Notes under the pieces: model-generated | Told to the model about the DNA's origin: nothing | The model's database searches: none | What the model saw: only the letters and a program-made list of their open reading frames with translations | NCBI RefSeq assembly: GCF_900110495.1 | Contig: NZ_FODX01000006.1 | Coordinates: 62,001 to 126,000, forward strand | DNA from: Nitrosovibrio sp. Nv6 | Lineage (GTDB): Bacteria; Pseudomonadota; Gammaproteobacteria; Burkholderiales; Nitrosomonadaceae | DNA length: 64,000 bases | Direction: 5' to 3' | Part shown: in pieces, positions 47,161-57,050 of the stretch | Numbering within the stretch: position 1 is the first letter of the stretch | How the letters are laid out: every line of letters begins with the position of its first letter | Program-made: the position numbers and the translations under genes

Positions 47161-48267
47161 ATGATAGAAAAGACAGCAGGCCGGGAATTTCCATTGCGGG
47201 AGGCGCACAACCTCGTCCGTGATCTCATGACGCCTAATCCCTGGATTTACTGGATCGATTTTCTCTTTCATATTTCACTGGGCTGGGCCGCCTTTGTGAT
47301 TTTTCTGTCTATGCCGCTTTCCTTACCGTGGCAATTTCTGGCGGGTATCGTTGCCACGTTCGCCTTCTATCGTGCAGCAATTTTCATTCATGAACTGGCG
47401 CACCTGAAAAAGGGCACATTTCAGCTTTTCCGTCTCGTCTGGAACATCACTTGCGGGATACCGCTACTGATTCCTTCCTTTACCTACGATGGCGTGCACA
47501 ACGACCATCACAAGCGCGACGTGTATGGCACGGACAAGGACGGAGAGTATGTGCCCTTCGCAACCTTGAAGCCTGTGGTCATGATCGGGTACGTAATGCT
47601 GTCATTTATTTTGCCGCTTTTCTTCATAATCCGTTTTCTGCTGCTTACACCGTTGTCTTACCTCATCCCGCCATTGCGTAAATTCGTCTGGGAACGAGCC
47701 TCCTCGCTCACCATCGATATGAATTATAAACGTGGGGAGAACGCAATACGCAATGATAAGCACTGGAAAATACAGGAGTTCGCCGCTTTTGTTTTCATAA
47801 CAGCAGTGGTTGCGGCCATTGCACTCGAAGTTCTGAGCGCCCGATTCCTGATTCTCTGGTATGTGATTGCCATGTTCATCTTTTTTATAAATTCATTACG
47901 TACGCTAAGCGCCCATGCTTATCGAAACCCCGGTGATCAGCCGATGGAATTTGCCGAGCAATATCTCGACTCCATCAACGTTCCAGGCAACTTGCTCATT
48001 ACCGCCTTATGGGCTCCAGTTGGCTTACGCTACCATGCGACACATCATCTTTTCATGAGCATGCCCTACCATAACCTGGGCGAGGCGCAACGGCGTCTGG
48101 TGAATGGTTTGAGCGATAACACGCTTTATCTTGAAACGGTTCGGACCAGTATGTGGGATGCCCTGCAGCGAATTTGGGGCGAAGCTTCCGCGAACACGCG
48201 GAGAGCCAGCGTACCTTGTACTGACGCTACATTTGAGGATTCTGCAGGCAGAGAAAAAAACGCGTGA
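47161..48267 (+). CDS. Membrane fatty-acid desaturase family protein
   Basis: A 368-residue integral di-iron desaturase/hydroxylase-like protein with four or more membrane helices. The His boxes are HELAH (77-81), HNDHH (113-117) and HATHH (292-296), matching the three-box pattern of the FADS-like superfamily. Acyl lipid or a lipid-linked substrate is possible; family members also act on carotenoids and other lipids. It sits 69 bp after rfbC, between nucleotide-sugar gene sets, on the same strand, which is an unusual place for such a gene. Confidence 0.85.
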   Translation: MIEKTAGREFPLREAHNLVRDLMTPNPWIYWIDFLFHISLGWAAFVIFLSMPLSLPWQFLAGIVATFAFYRAAIFIHELAHLKKGTFQLFRLVWNITCGIPLLIPSFTYDGVHNDHHKRDVYGTDKDGEYVPFATLKPVVMIGYVMLSFILPLFFIIRFLLLTPLSYLIPPLRKFVWERASSLTIDMNYKRGENAIRNDKHWKIQEFAAFVFITAVVAAIALEVLSARFLILWYVIAMFIFFINSLRTLSAHAYRNPGDQPMEFAEQYLDSINVPGNLLITALWAPVGLRYHATHHLFMSMPYHNLGEAQRRLVNGLSDNTLYLETVRTSMWDALQRIWGEASANTRRASVPCTDATFEDSAGREKNA

Positions 48268-48996
48268 TAAAAGGCCTTATTGTTACAGCCCGGTAGTTAA
48301 GAAGTCGGAACTAAGCCTCGTTTTACCAACTTCGTGCGTAGCGCGCCGCGTTGATTCCTGGACCGAATGGAATGCGAGGCACGAGAGGCAGGGGTGCGAA
48401 TGCCATACGGTAGCGAATTTCTGCCGCTTCCGGCGCCAAGGGACAAGTTTTCTTCAAAAGCGGCAGCCCCGCACGATTTTTCCTTGTTCTACCAATCTCC
48501 ACCCCGGAGTATTTAATATTGCAGAGATGGTCGCAGCCAGTTGATAGGCCTTTTTTCGGCATCGCAACTAGAGGTCTTTTCATTGATGATCCGCTCCTTC
48601 TGATAGCAATGCCTGCTTATATGCCTTCGACGGCATGAGCCGGTTTTTTTGTGCTACAAGCATATCACCCCCGGAATATAACCCACGGGCGACTTATCCT
48701 GTTGTTTTTGAATCTGCTGGCAATGGGATTTGCCTGTTCATGATTCGTGTCCCGGTAACGTTGCAATTTCGGCAGAATTTTTACCTTCAGACAATTGATC
48801 TGGGCAACGTTTTAGCGACCTCCGAGCCGTCCATTTCGCCGGTATGATATGCTGATACAAGTCGTGGGGAAATTGGCCTTTGGTACAGTTCCCTTAGCAT
48901 CGTTTATTCAAGAGAATGTGGTCGAAGTTACGCATATGATTTCCGAACAGCAGCACATATGGCAGGCATAAATTATAAATAAGTGGGAGATAACTG
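48268..48996. other. 729-bp intergenic region before tviB
   Basis: No convincing gene. A small inverted repeat ATGCC/GGCAT near 48621-48636, followed by a T-run at 48644-48650, may be a terminator for the desaturase transcript. The rest must hold the tviBC promoter. Confidence 0.4.
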
Positions 48997-50277
48997 ATGA
49001 GCGTGGTAGCTGTGGTTGGATTAGGCTATGTAGGATTACCTCTGGCGGTTGAATTTGGAAGAAAACGTCCGACAATAGGTTATGATCTTTCCCGCAGCAA
49101 AGTCGAGAGTTATAAGCAATTCATCGATCCGACCGGCGAAGTTTCCTTCGATGATCTACAGGCGGCGAGCTACCTTCTTGCCACCAACGATCCGGCTGAG
49201 TTGTCGCGAGCCGACTATATAGTCGTAGCCGTCCCGACACCCGTGGATCTTGCTCATCAGCCGGATTTCACGGCACTCGTTGGCGCCAGCGAAACTGTCG
49301 GAAAGCATATGAAGCGGGGCGCAATCGTTATTTATGAGTCTACGGTTTATCCTGGAGCAACTGAAGAAATCTGCGTTCCGGTTCTGGAGAAGCATTCGGG
49401 CATGAAATGGAAGGGAGATTTCCATGTTGGCTTCTCCCCTGAACGTATTAACCCTGGCGATAAGCAACATACGCTTACCAGTATCTTGAAAGTCGTATCC
49501 GGGGACGATGACGATACGCTGGAGAAAATCGCCATGCTCTACGAAAGTGTAATTTCCGCTGGCGTATACCGTGCATCAAGCATCAAGGTTGCGGAAGCCG
49601 CCAAGGTGATCGAGAACACTCAGCGTGATCTGAATATTGCATTGATGAACGAGTTGGCCATCATTTTCGATAAACTGGGAATAGATACCATGGAGGTTCT
49701 GCAGGCTGCGGGTACGAAATGGAATTTCCTTCCCTTTCGTCCGGGATTGGTCGGGGGACATTGTATCGGTGTTGACCCCTATTACCTGACGCATAAGGCG
49801 GAAATGATCGGTTATATACCCCAGGTGATTCTGGCCGGTCGCCGGATCAACGACAGCATGGCGAAGTTCGTCGCGGAACAGACCATAAAACACATCATCA
49901 AGGGTGATATAAATGTCAGAGGTGCGCGAGTGAATGTTCTCGGTCTGTCCTTCAAGGAAAACTGCGCCGATCTGAGAAATTCCAAAGTTGCCGATTTGAT
50001 TAATGAGCTCAAGTCCTACGGAATAGAGATTCATGTGCATGATCCTGTCGCGAGTCAGGAAGAAGCTCATCATGAATATGGTCTGCAACTGGAATCCTGG
50101 CAAAATCTTCCCCGCGCCGATGCACTGATCGTGGCAGTTGCACATCGCCAATTTGTAGACAGACCGCTGGCGGATTTCCGGTCCAAGATCACAGACAAGG
50201 GTTGCTTTATCGACGTTAAATCCCAGTTTGATCCGGCAGCGCTCCGTGAGGCTGGCCTCAACGTTTGGAGACTTTGA
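48997..50277 (+). CDS. tviB: TviB/WbpO-type UDP-N-acetylhexosamine C6 dehydrogenase
   Basis: A 426-residue UDP-sugar dehydrogenase. It starts [19 protein letters not shown] for NAD binding, has [36 protein letters not shown], and the catalytic Cys256 in [13 protein letters not shown]. Best match is the Vi-antigen TviB/WbpO type, which oxidises UDP-GlcNAc or UDP-GalNAc to the uronic acid. ATG has GGGAG eight bases upstream. Immediate partner is tviC, 19 bp downstream. Confidence 0.93.
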   Translation: MSVVAVVGLGYVGLPLAVEFGRKRPTIGYDLSRSKVESYKQFIDPTGEVSFDDLQAASYLLATNDPAELSRADYIVVAVPTPVDLAHQPDFTALVGASETVGKHMKRGAIVIYESTVYPGATEEICVPVLEKHSGMKWKGDFHVGFSPERINPGDKQHTLTSILKVVSGDDDDTLEKIAMLYESVISAGVYRASSIKVAEAAKVIENTQRDLNIALMNELAIIFDKLGIDTMEVLQAAGTKWNFLPFRPGLVGGHCIGVDPYYLTHKAEMIGYIPQVILAGRRINDSMAKFVAEQTIKHIIKGDINVRGARVNVLGLSFKENCADLRNSKVADLINELKSYGIEIHVHDPVASQEEAHHEYGLQLESWQNLPRADALIVAVAHRQFVDRPLADFRSKITDKGCFIDVKSQFDPAALREAGLNVWRL

Positions 50278-50296
50278 GAAAAGGGCCTGCCGGATA

Positions 50297-51352
50297 ATGA
50301 CGAGATATCAACATGTGCTTCAACACTTGGAAAATCACCGGTATCAGTGGCTGGTAACGGGTGTCGCCGGTTTCATCGGTTCCAATTTACTGGAGGTCTT
50401 GCTCAGGCTGAACCAGAAGGTGACGGGGTTGGATAACTTCTCGACTGGCCACCATCATAATCTCGAGCAGGTAAAGGAACTGGTCGGCGAAAACGCCTGG
50501 CTCAATTTCAGCTTTATCGAAGGCGATATCTGTCAGCTGGAAACGTGCAGCAATGCATGCAGGGGCGTCGATTTTATCCTGCATGAAGCAGCCCTGGGGT
50601 CCGTGCCACGCTCTATTCAAGACCCCATCCGTACAAACGAGAGCAACATTTCCGGCTTCCTGAATTTATTGGTAGCGTCTCGCGATGCCGACGTGAAGCG
50701 CTTTATTTACGCAGCATCCAGTTCCACTTATGGAGACCATCCTGATTTACCTAAAGTGGAATCGGTAATTGGCCGGCCGCTCTCCCCATATGCTGTTACC
50801 AAGTATGTTAACGAACTCTACGCGGATGTGTTCGCTCGTTGCTATGGTATGGATTCCATCGGGCTGCGCTATTTCAATGTTTTTGGCCCAAGGCAGGACC
50901 CACGCGGCGCTTATGCGGCAGTGATTCCCCAATGGGTTTCGGCGCTCATCGGGAACAGAACGTTATATATCAACGGAGATGGCGAAACCAGCCGCGATTT
51001 CTGTTTTATCGAGAACGTCATTCAGGCCAATCTTCTTGCTGCACTGACGGAAAATCCCGAGGCGGCCAATCAGGTTTACAATGTGGCGGTCGGTGAACGC
51101 ACAAGCCTGAACCAACTCTATGAAGCAATGCGCGCGTTACTCTTGGATAAGTTTCCCCGGCTGCGGGATCATAAGCCTACCTATGTAGATTTTCGCAAGG
51201 GCGACGTACGGCATTCCCTGGCTGACATTTCCAAGGCCGGCAAAATGTTGGGCTTCGAGCCGACCCATCGAATTGATGAAGGGCTCAAACAAGCGATGGA
51301 TTGGTATATCGCGCATCTTGCCCCCGAGAAAGAGGAACTCAATGCGGAATAG
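50297..51352 (+). CDS. tviC: TviC/WbpP-type UDP-N-acetylhexosamine 4-epimerase
   Basis: A 351-residue SDR epimerase: [40 protein letters not shown], the Ser of AASSSTYGD, YxxxK in [14 protein letters not shown], and [21 protein letters not shown]. These are hallmarks of the WbpP/TviC group that interconverts UDP-GlcNAc and UDP-GalNAc (or the uronic acids). With tviB it gives UDP-GalNAcA. ATG 50297 is used; the frame is open upstream. Confidence 0.93.
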   Translation: MTRYQHVLQHLENHRYQWLVTGVAGFIGSNLLEVLLRLNQKVTGLDNFSTGHHHNLEQVKELVGENAWLNFSFIEGDICQLETCSNACRGVDFILHEAALGSVPRSIQDPIRTNESNISGFLNLLVASRDADVKRFIYAASSSTYGDHPDLPKVESVIGRPLSPYAVTKYVNELYADVFARCYGMDSIGLRYFNVFGPRQDPRGAYAAVIPQWVSALIGNRTLYINGDGETSRDFCFIENVIQANLLAALTENPEAANQVYNVAVGERTSLNQLYEAMRALLLDKFPRLRDHKPTYVDFRKGDVRHSLADISKAGKMLGFEPTHRIDEGLKQAMDWYIAHLAPEKEELNAE

Positions 51353-51407
51353 GCGCTTTTAACCGTAGGTCAGCAGGCTTTCTAAGCTGATCAGCCTATT
51401 TTTCAGA

Positions 51408-52034
51408 CTAATCGTTCCATTTTCCCATTTCCATCAATTGATTCTTCAGGCCTGGCAGTGGGAAGCCCAGTTCATACGCTTTTTTTGCATACGTATTTGC
51501 CTGTTCATAATTCTTTTTCTTCATATAGAGCAAGCCAAGGTTGTAGTTGATGGTAGGGTTTTCGGGCTCAAGATTAACTGCAATCTCAAATTGATCCGTC
51601 GCTTTGTCTATTTGCCCCGCTTTTGACAAATAATTGCCGTATACCATACGCACCATTGCATCGTTTGGCTTGTAGCGAATGGCGCGATCAAAAAAACATT
51701 CCACAGAATACTTTGCGCCGGTCGGTTTTAACGTTTTCTCCCTCAGGGAAAGTTTGCCGAATGCTGCCAGCGCGCGATGGTGATTTGGGAAGATCAAAAG
51801 CGTGTAGCTCAAATCACCCCCAAGAGTTCCCGTATTTCCGTAGCGCAGGTTTTCTATACTGGCAGTAAAATGGTGTTCCTCAACAGTCCTCAGAAATGTT
51901 CTTTGTTCGTCGCTCGTGTAGTCACGCACATTTCCCAATTCTCCACAGTAAGCAGCGGCCCAAAGATTTGTGGAAATTATAAAACTTGCCAATATGATAA
52001 TGCTGGGTATGAATTTCACTACCGTTCCCCTCAT
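51408..52034 (-). CDS. Secreted TPR protein
   Basis: A 208-residue protein with a signal peptide (KFIPSIIILASFIISTNLWAA) and tetratricopeptide-like repeats in the second half (AMVRMVYGNYLSKAGQIDKATDQFEIAV, TINYNLGLLYMKKKNYEQANTYAKKAYELG). It should act in the periplasm as a protein-protein scaffold. Convergent with tviC, and upstream on its strand stands the exosortase-associated hydrolase operon, 233 bp away. No enzymatic motif. Confidence 0.8.
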   Translation of the reverse strand: MRGTVVKFIPSIIILASFIISTNLWAAAYCGELGNVRDYTSDEQRTFLRTVEEHHFTASIENLRYGNTGTLGGDLSYTLLIFPNHHRALAAFGKLSLREKTLKPTGAKYSVECFFDRAIRYKPNDAMVRMVYGNYLSKAGQIDKATDQFEIAVNLEPENPTINYNLGLLYMKKKNYEQANTYAKKAYELGFPLPGLKNQLMEMGKWND

Positions 52035-52267
52035 TATGAGTGATTTTGCTGCAGGCGCTGCAACAGCATGGCAACGCGCTCTATATAGTCCGTAGCAAAA
52101 AATTGTTCAGCTTGCTGACCTCGATATCAGAAAAGCGACCGAATTCTTTCGAACTCCCATGACCGCCAGAAATGGGCGGTTCTAATAGTCTCGCGATGCC
52201 AGGAGACGCATTGTCACATTCTCCCTCTATCAGCACCGCGGTGGGTATGTAAAACCATCAGGCAGGT

Positions 52268-53164
52268 TCACATATTGCCGGAAATTGTCTCGCCTTGAAT
52301 CCACTCTGTTGTCCAAACTGCTACCTGATCGCGCCACTCTCTTCGGGAAAACGTATGGTTAGCCTCCAGTAAATTGAGGCGCGACACTTGTGGCGAGGCC
52401 AGCAGTTTTTGCCATTCGGGCGAATCTTGAACGAGATCCGAGAACTCCTGAGCTGTGAGATCACGCCCACTGATGATCAGGAGCACCTCTCCCTTGAAAC
52501 GACTGAGTGCATGATACATTCGCTCCGGTAATGGAACGGAGCTGCAGAATTTATCAGCCGCGTTTTCCTTAAAGCGATTGCCAGCTTTTTCTCTTCCTGT
52601 CAGGGTTGCATGGATGGTTCTGAAAAGCGACTGCGCAGCTGCAACATAGTCAAAATTCCCTCGCCATATCTTGGACCAGAACTCCGGTTGGAAGATACGC
52701 GTCGTGTAATAATGCTTCAGATAAACCTTGGCGGATCCTTGATCTGTCCTTACCCATGGGTTTAGCAAAACCAGTCCGGTAACCCTGCGATCCTGATAAG
52801 CATAGAAAAGCGCAGCCGATGCCGCATCACACAAACCTAAAATCACCACTTCATGTAGCAACGGTACCTCAGCAAGAAATTTCTCTATCGCGCAACTCAG
52901 ATCCTCCTCCACATCTTCGAAGGTTCTTGCACCTCCCTCGCTGTCGCCCATTCCCCGGAAATCAAACCGAAGAACTGGAATTCCATGCGCGGCCAGGTGA
53001 CGGGCGAGTAGCGTGAATTGGCGGTGGCTTCCCACCCGATATTGAGGTCCGCCGACTACAATCAATACTCCCTTGGAAGTGTAGTGTTCAGGTAGACTTA
53101 AAATCCCGTACAGCCAATCTTGCTCGCAGCGAAAGACAACACCACGCTCGTCGAAATTCATCAT
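52268..53164 (-). CDS. Exosortase A-associated hydrolase 1
   Basis: A 298-residue alpha/beta hydrolase-fold protein. It begins MNFDERGVVFRCEQDWLYGIL and has GGPQYRVGSHRQFTLLARHLA, RFDFRGMGDSEG, and the nucleophile-elbow-like GLCDAAS with Cys112 where Ser is usual. This pattern is that of the exosortase A-associated hydrolase 1 family; the reaction is unknown. ATG 53164 lies one base after the stop of hydrolase 2, and is followed by a second ATG. It is the last gene of the four-gene operon acyltransferase-ACP-hydrolase 2-hydrolase 1. Confidence 0.88.
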   Translation of the reverse strand: MMNFDERGVVFRCEQDWLYGILSLPEHYTSKGVLIVVGGPQYRVGSHRQFTLLARHLAAHGIPVLRFDFRGMGDSEGGARTFEDVEEDLSCAIEKFLAEVPLLHEVVILGLCDAASAALFYAYQDRRVTGLVLLNPWVRTDQGSAKVYLKHYYTTRIFQPEFWSKIWRGNFDYVAAAQSLFRTIHATLTGREKAGNRFKENAADKFCSSVPLPERMYHALSRFKGEVLLIISGRDLTAQEFSDLVQDSPEWQKLLASPQVSRLNLLEANHTFSRREWRDQVAVWTTEWIQGETISGNM

Positions 53165-53165
53165 G

Positions 53166-54011
53166 CTACTGAAGCAAAGCATCCGCAGTGGCCGATACCA
53201 GCTCAGGACATTCGGTGATTTCCTGCGTCGCCCAAAATGATGAGCACGCTACTAGATACACATGCGGATCAATACCACGTCGTTTCCATTCCCCGATAAC
53301 CTGTACCCCAGCCGGCGTCATTGAGCGGCCTGCCTCAGCCACGATCTCGAACCAGTGAATAGTGCTTTTCCCGATGGACAGCTCGGCCGCTTTCAAACGA
53401 TCAATAGCGGCAGCCAGCTCGGGTGCAAGTTCGTACCCGGCTACCTCCAGTACTTCTCCCTTCTCCATGCGCTGGCGCATCATATTCGTCCCCGTTTTTT
53501 TTTCAGCGGAATCGCCTGCGAGTATTTCATTTGCTAGTCGTAAGCGCAAAAACTGATTCAAGAATGATTCTCCATTAATCACCGGTTGCCAAAGAATCAA
53601 CCGGTCAATTGGATCTGGCTGATCCTTGGCGAAGTCCAATGCCAGCAGCGCGCCCAGGCGCAGACCCCAGAGGCTGACCGGTACAGCAAAATGATTCTCA
53701 AGCCAATTTCGCGCGCAGGCCAAATCCTGTTTCCAAATATCCCAGCGCGCATCGCAAAATTCGCCACTGCTATCACCGCAGCCGAAAAGATCTATTTGCA
53801 GCACGCTAAACCCCGTCGCAGCAAAGGCTCTTGCCTGCATCGCGGCCATACGCCGGGACTTGTTCATCTCGTCGCCAAAGGGATGAACATATATGATAAC
53901 CCCGCGGCATGCCTGGTCGGGATAGGGTTTATGGAAAAGACAGAAACGCTGTCCGGGTTCGGCTTCCAAAAAAAACGGCTCGGCAGGATAAGTATCGGAA
54001 CGACCTGTCAT
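53166..54011 (-). CDS. Exosortase A-associated hydrolase 2
   Basis: A 281-residue alpha/beta hydrolase-fold protein: VIIYVHPFGDEMNKSRRM, DLFGCGDSSGEFCDARW, and LWGLRLGALLALDFA, where the elbow position is Arg118, so a Ser nucleophile is absent. These match the exosortase A-associated hydrolase 2 family. The missing nucleophile suggests a non-hydrolytic role or a partner of hydrolase 1. The start overlaps the ACP stop by 4 bases. Confidence 0.88.
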   Translation of the reverse strand: MTGRSDTYPAEPFFLEAEPGQRFCLFHKPYPDQACRGVIIYVHPFGDEMNKSRRMAAMQARAFAATGFSVLQIDLFGCGDSSGEFCDARWDIWKQDLACARNWLENHFAVPVSLWGLRLGALLALDFAKDQPDPIDRLILWQPVINGESFLNQFLRLRLANEILAGDSAEKKTGTNMMRQRMEKGEVLEVAGYELAPELAAAIDRLKAAELSIGKSTIHWFEIVAEAGRSMTPAGVQVIGEWKRRGIDPHVYLVACSSFWATQEITECPELVSATADALLQ

Positions 54012-54259
54012 TCCGCCAATTTACGCTCGACGAAATAGGTAAGACTGCCGACGGTTTCGAAAGTCCTTGCGCTGATCTCATCATCGTCGACTGTTATATC
54101 AAATTGCTCCTCCAGGGCAGTAATCACATTGACGACCGCCATGGAATCTAATTCGGGAATAGCTCCGAGCAACATCGAGCCCTCGTTGAGCGCATTCTTT
54201 CGTTCTCCTAGGCTTAGCACATCGGACAGGATGTTTTTCACTTCTTCAAGGTACTGCAT
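54008..54259 (-). CDS. Acyl carrier protein
   Basis: An 83-residue ACP. The phosphopantetheine site is Ser39 in PELDSMAVVNVI, and the rest (ALEEQFDITVDDDEISARTFETVGSL) follows the carrier-protein helix pattern. It must be loaded by a 4'-phosphopantetheinyl transferase elsewhere. The gene lies 2 bp after the acyltransferase and overlaps hydrolase 2 by 4 bases, so the three products most likely act together on a carrier-bound acyl or aminoacyl group. Confidence 0.92.
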   Translation of the reverse strand: MQYLEEVKNILSDVLSLGERKNALNEGSMLLGAIPELDSMAVVNVITALEEQFDITVDDDEISARTFETVGSLTYFVERKLAE

Positions 54260-54261
54260 GC

Positions 54262-55017
54262 TTACTCCATGGTTGATTTATCTTGTGGTGGGCTGCACGT
54301 TGCCCGGAGGCCCTCAGTATGCAGGCGAAACTCAGGAAATGAATCGGCATGGGACGAGAAATGAAAATACGGAGAGATGGAGGCGAACGTTAGTTGCCAC
54401 CTGCCAGCGTAAAAAAAAATGGCGCTCCCCAAGGACACGGCCCCAAGATGTGCATGAGCGCGGAGGGAGCCCGAATTGAACGCGGAAATGCGGCTGCATG
54501 ACCATAAGACACCATTTTCAGCCAAAATGCGATTCGCCTCGCCCCAGAGACGCGAAAAAGTTCGGCCCAGCCGAAAATCGGGTGCTACATACACATCGAA
54601 ATCCCAAGCCGTCTGTTCCGTCGGTAGCGTTATGTAGCGGGCGCGCACTTCATCTTCGTGATAATATTTATTACCCAATACCAGCCACAGAAAGCCGATA
54701 AAGTGCGCATCCTTTGAAGCGCCCAGGCATAGTGCACCTTGCTCGAACCTTGCCTGAATCGCTGCGGCCGGCCGGGGAAACTGCCGGACAATTTCATCGT
54801 GTTCGTCAATCAGCCGTATCTCTATTTTCCCGCCCTTCCCCTGCGGAGTCAGAGCCGCTTTCGCAACTGGCTGGGCCGTAAAATAATATCTGTACATACG
54901 ACAGCTTCCCCCCGACGCCTTTACCAGAAGTTTGTTGAGCAGGAAAAGACAGAAATTGAACCCGCCCCACTGCTGCAACATCTGACACAACTCGTTTTTT
55001 CGTCCTGTCGATATCAT
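54262..55017 (-). CDS. GNAT-like acyltransferase, exosortase-system associated
   Basis: A 251-residue protein with an acetyltransferase-like core: AHFIGFLWLVLGNKYY, the AWDFDVYVAPDFRLGRTFSRLW strand-helix segment and ISAFNSGSLRAHAHLGA, resembling the GNAT CoA-binding region. It is first in the operon with ACP and the two hydrolases. ATG 55017 is the longest start; a start at a later Met (YRYYF, 54897) is possible because the first 40 residues are hydrophobic and poorly GNAT-like. Substrate is unknown. Confidence 0.72.
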   Translation of the reverse strand: MISTGRKNELCQMLQQWGGFNFCLFLLNKLLVKASGGSCRMYRYYFTAQPVAKAALTPQGKGGKIEIRLIDEHDEIVRQFPRPAAAIQARFEQGALCLGASKDAHFIGFLWLVLGNKYYHEDEVRARYITLPTEQTAWDFDVYVAPDFRLGRTFSRLWGEANRILAENGVLWSCSRISAFNSGSLRAHAHLGAVSLGSAIFFYAGRWQLTFASISPYFHFSSHADSFPEFRLHTEGLRATCSPPQDKSTME

Positions 55018-55400
55018 GACGCTTCAAAAAAATATTGCATGTGGTTAGCGCCGGCTGTCAGATTGACGCGACCGACTGACTATTAGGCGATCAAGTTAGA
55101 TAGCTGAGCACGAATTGATCGGTTATCCGATCAGGTCAAACAAAGCCGCGTTTGGGGTACCGAGCCTAAGTCACCATGCAAACACTCGCTACCTAAACAG
55201 CATCCTGTTTTCTCGTCATTGCGGAAACAAAACGCTGAATAGTACTATAGTTGTATCGTGGAATAAGAACGAAAATAAAAACGTCTTTACTTCTCACTGA
55301 TTTTCTTCTACCTTTTAATTTCAACCCTCTTTCGGATTTCAAGCTCTAGCGCTTACCCGAAGCCGGCCTACCTATTTTTTTCATTTCGAGAGGCGGACAT
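55018..55400. other. 383-bp divergent promoter region
   Basis: It lies between the minus-strand acyl operon and the plus-strand PEP-CTERM gene and should contain both promoters. No gene or repeat. GAGAGG (55388-55393) could be the ribosome binding site of the next gene. Confidence 0.5.
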
Positions 55401-56906
55401 ATGTGCACACTGAGCGTGGTGAATAAAAGTAAAAGCGTAATGAATAAACCAGGAAGAAGTAAAGGGGCAGTTGCAAAAAACTGGCTTCGGTTATCGAATC
55501 TTACGCTTTCTCTATTAATGACGGGTAGCTTCTCCCTGGTTGCGGCGCAGGCACATGCGCAAACCTCCTCAGAGCGCCTGTCGTCATTATTGGCAGCGAT
55601 TCCGGCTGGCGGCTGGGTCCAGGCAAACACCAATTTTTTCTCTGATGCATGGCCCACTGGTGCTGACGCGGTACAAGCGCCGAGTCACGAGTTTCCAGGC
55701 TCAATCGTACGAGCGTGGAGTTCCTTTGCCTGGGATTCCGGTCGTGGGGACCTTATGCTCTGGGGAGGCGGCCATGCAAATTATGTCGGTAACGAGATGT
55801 ATGTTTGGGACGGAGCTACCGGGGAATGGGGACGCGGCTCTCTCGCGAGCAGGGTGGACGCAAACGGTTTTGTTGTGGATAGCGCGGCGCCACAATCTGC
55901 GCATACCTACGACAATAATATCTATCTTCCTGTCAATGATATGTTCCTTACATTCGGTGGGGCGGCCGCGAGTGGAGGTGCGTTCCAGGAAACAGATGGA
56001 ACCAATGTGAGCAATGCCGGACCATTTTTATGGGATCCAACCAAGGCCGATCCGAACAAGGTCGGGGGTACCACTGGCTCAGGCTGGAACACTACCAATG
56101 TTGCCGAAGGCGGCAATATGTGGATTGACCGGGACATGCAAACCGCATCTCACGTTAACGGAACAACAGCCTACACAACCGAGGACGGCAAAGACGTGGT
56201 TTACCTTACTGCTGATACGGGTGCATCAGGGTTTCCACCGCTGTACCGCTATACGTTGGGCGACGTGAGGAACGGGGGGCAGGACACGTGGGAAAAAATT
56301 GGTGTCAGTTGGAATACAGTCGGCTACCAAGGTGCTGCAACCATTGATACAACACACAATTTGTACATCAGAACAGCCAGCCCCAACTCCAGCTATACGT
56401 CGGATTTGGCGATATGGGATCTGGACAATTCCAACGTTGCCAACCCCAACCAAAACACCGATGTTGGGGTGAATCTGGTGAACGCCGATGGCAGTGACTT
56501 CAGAATGACAGGGAATTTCGGCATTGATTATGATTCAGCGCATAACACAATCGTGCTGTGGGATGGCAATAATGGAGGTGGAACCGTATGGTCGGCCAGC
56601 GTGGTCACGGATGAAAACGGCGATATCGGCCCTGACACCACCTGGACTATTTACGAAATGGAGAGCTCAACACCAGAACATCCTCAGGGAAACTTTACCA
56701 CCGGCGTTCTCGGCAAATGGAAGTACGATGCGACGCTTGGCGCTTTCATCGCTCTGGACGAGATTTCGTCTACGGGGGACGGAGGGTGGGATGCAGGTGT
56801 ATGGTTATACAAGCCGGCAGCAGCTATTCCGGAACCGGAAACTTATGCGCTCTTTCTCGCGGGACTTGGCCTGATAGGATGGGTTGCCCGTAGACGTCGC
56901 GCCTGA
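55401..56906 (+). CDS. PEP-CTERM protein with propeller-like repeats
   Basis: A 501-residue secreted protein with an unusually long leader before the hydrophobic signal (LRLSNLTLSLLMTGSFSLVAAQAHAQ); a second ATG at 55440 is also possible. The body has recurring propeller-like motifs: DLMLWGGGHANYVGNEMYVWDGATGEW, YLPVNDMFLTFGGAA, NTIVLWDGNNGGGTVW, reminiscent of kelch/galactose oxidase-type blades. The C terminus is a model tag: IPEPETYALFLAGLGLIGWVARRRRA. It is divergent from the acyl-carrier operon. Function unknown; it is a candidate XrtB substrate and could bind or modify carbohydrate. Confidence 0.88.
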   Translation: MCTLSVVNKSKSVMNKPGRSKGAVAKNWLRLSNLTLSLLMTGSFSLVAAQAHAQTSSERLSSLLAAIPAGGWVQANTNFFSDAWPTGADAVQAPSHEFPGSIVRAWSSFAWDSGRGDLMLWGGGHANYVGNEMYVWDGATGEWGRGSLASRVDANGFVVDSAAPQSAHTYDNNIYLPVNDMFLTFGGAAASGGAFQETDGTNVSNAGPFLWDPTKADPNKVGGTTGSGWNTTNVAEGGNMWIDRDMQTASHVNGTTAYTTEDGKDVVYLTADTGASGFPPLYRYTLGDVRNGGQDTWEKIGVSWNTVGYQGAATIDTTHNLYIRTASPNSSYTSDLAIWDLDNSNVANPNQNTDVGVNLVNADGSDFRMTGNFGIDYDSAHNTIVLWDGNNGGGTVWSASVVTDENGDIGPDTTWTIYEMESSTPEHPQGNFTTGVLGKWKYDATLGAFIALDEISSTGDGGWDAGVWLYKPAAAIPEPETYALFLAGLGLIGWVARRRRA

Positions 56907-56927
56907 ATACCGGCTGTCAAATCAATA

Positions 56928-56949
56928 CCGCACCGGCGATCCGGTGCGG
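56928..56949 (+). terminator. Strong GC hairpin after the propeller PEP-CTERM gene
   Basis: CCGCACCGG (56928-56936) pairs with CCGGTGCGG (56941-56949) around CGAT, a perfect 9-bp stem 22 bases past the stop. No T-run follows, so termination or transcript stabilisation are both possible. Confidence 0.5.
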
Positions 56950-57050
56950 TGACAAGCTTATGCCTAGTGTGAGGCATGTTGACTATATCGGTGTCGCATA
57001 CCGCTCCGCTCACGCCCAGATGCGTGCAGGTCATCCTCCTGATTTCAAAC

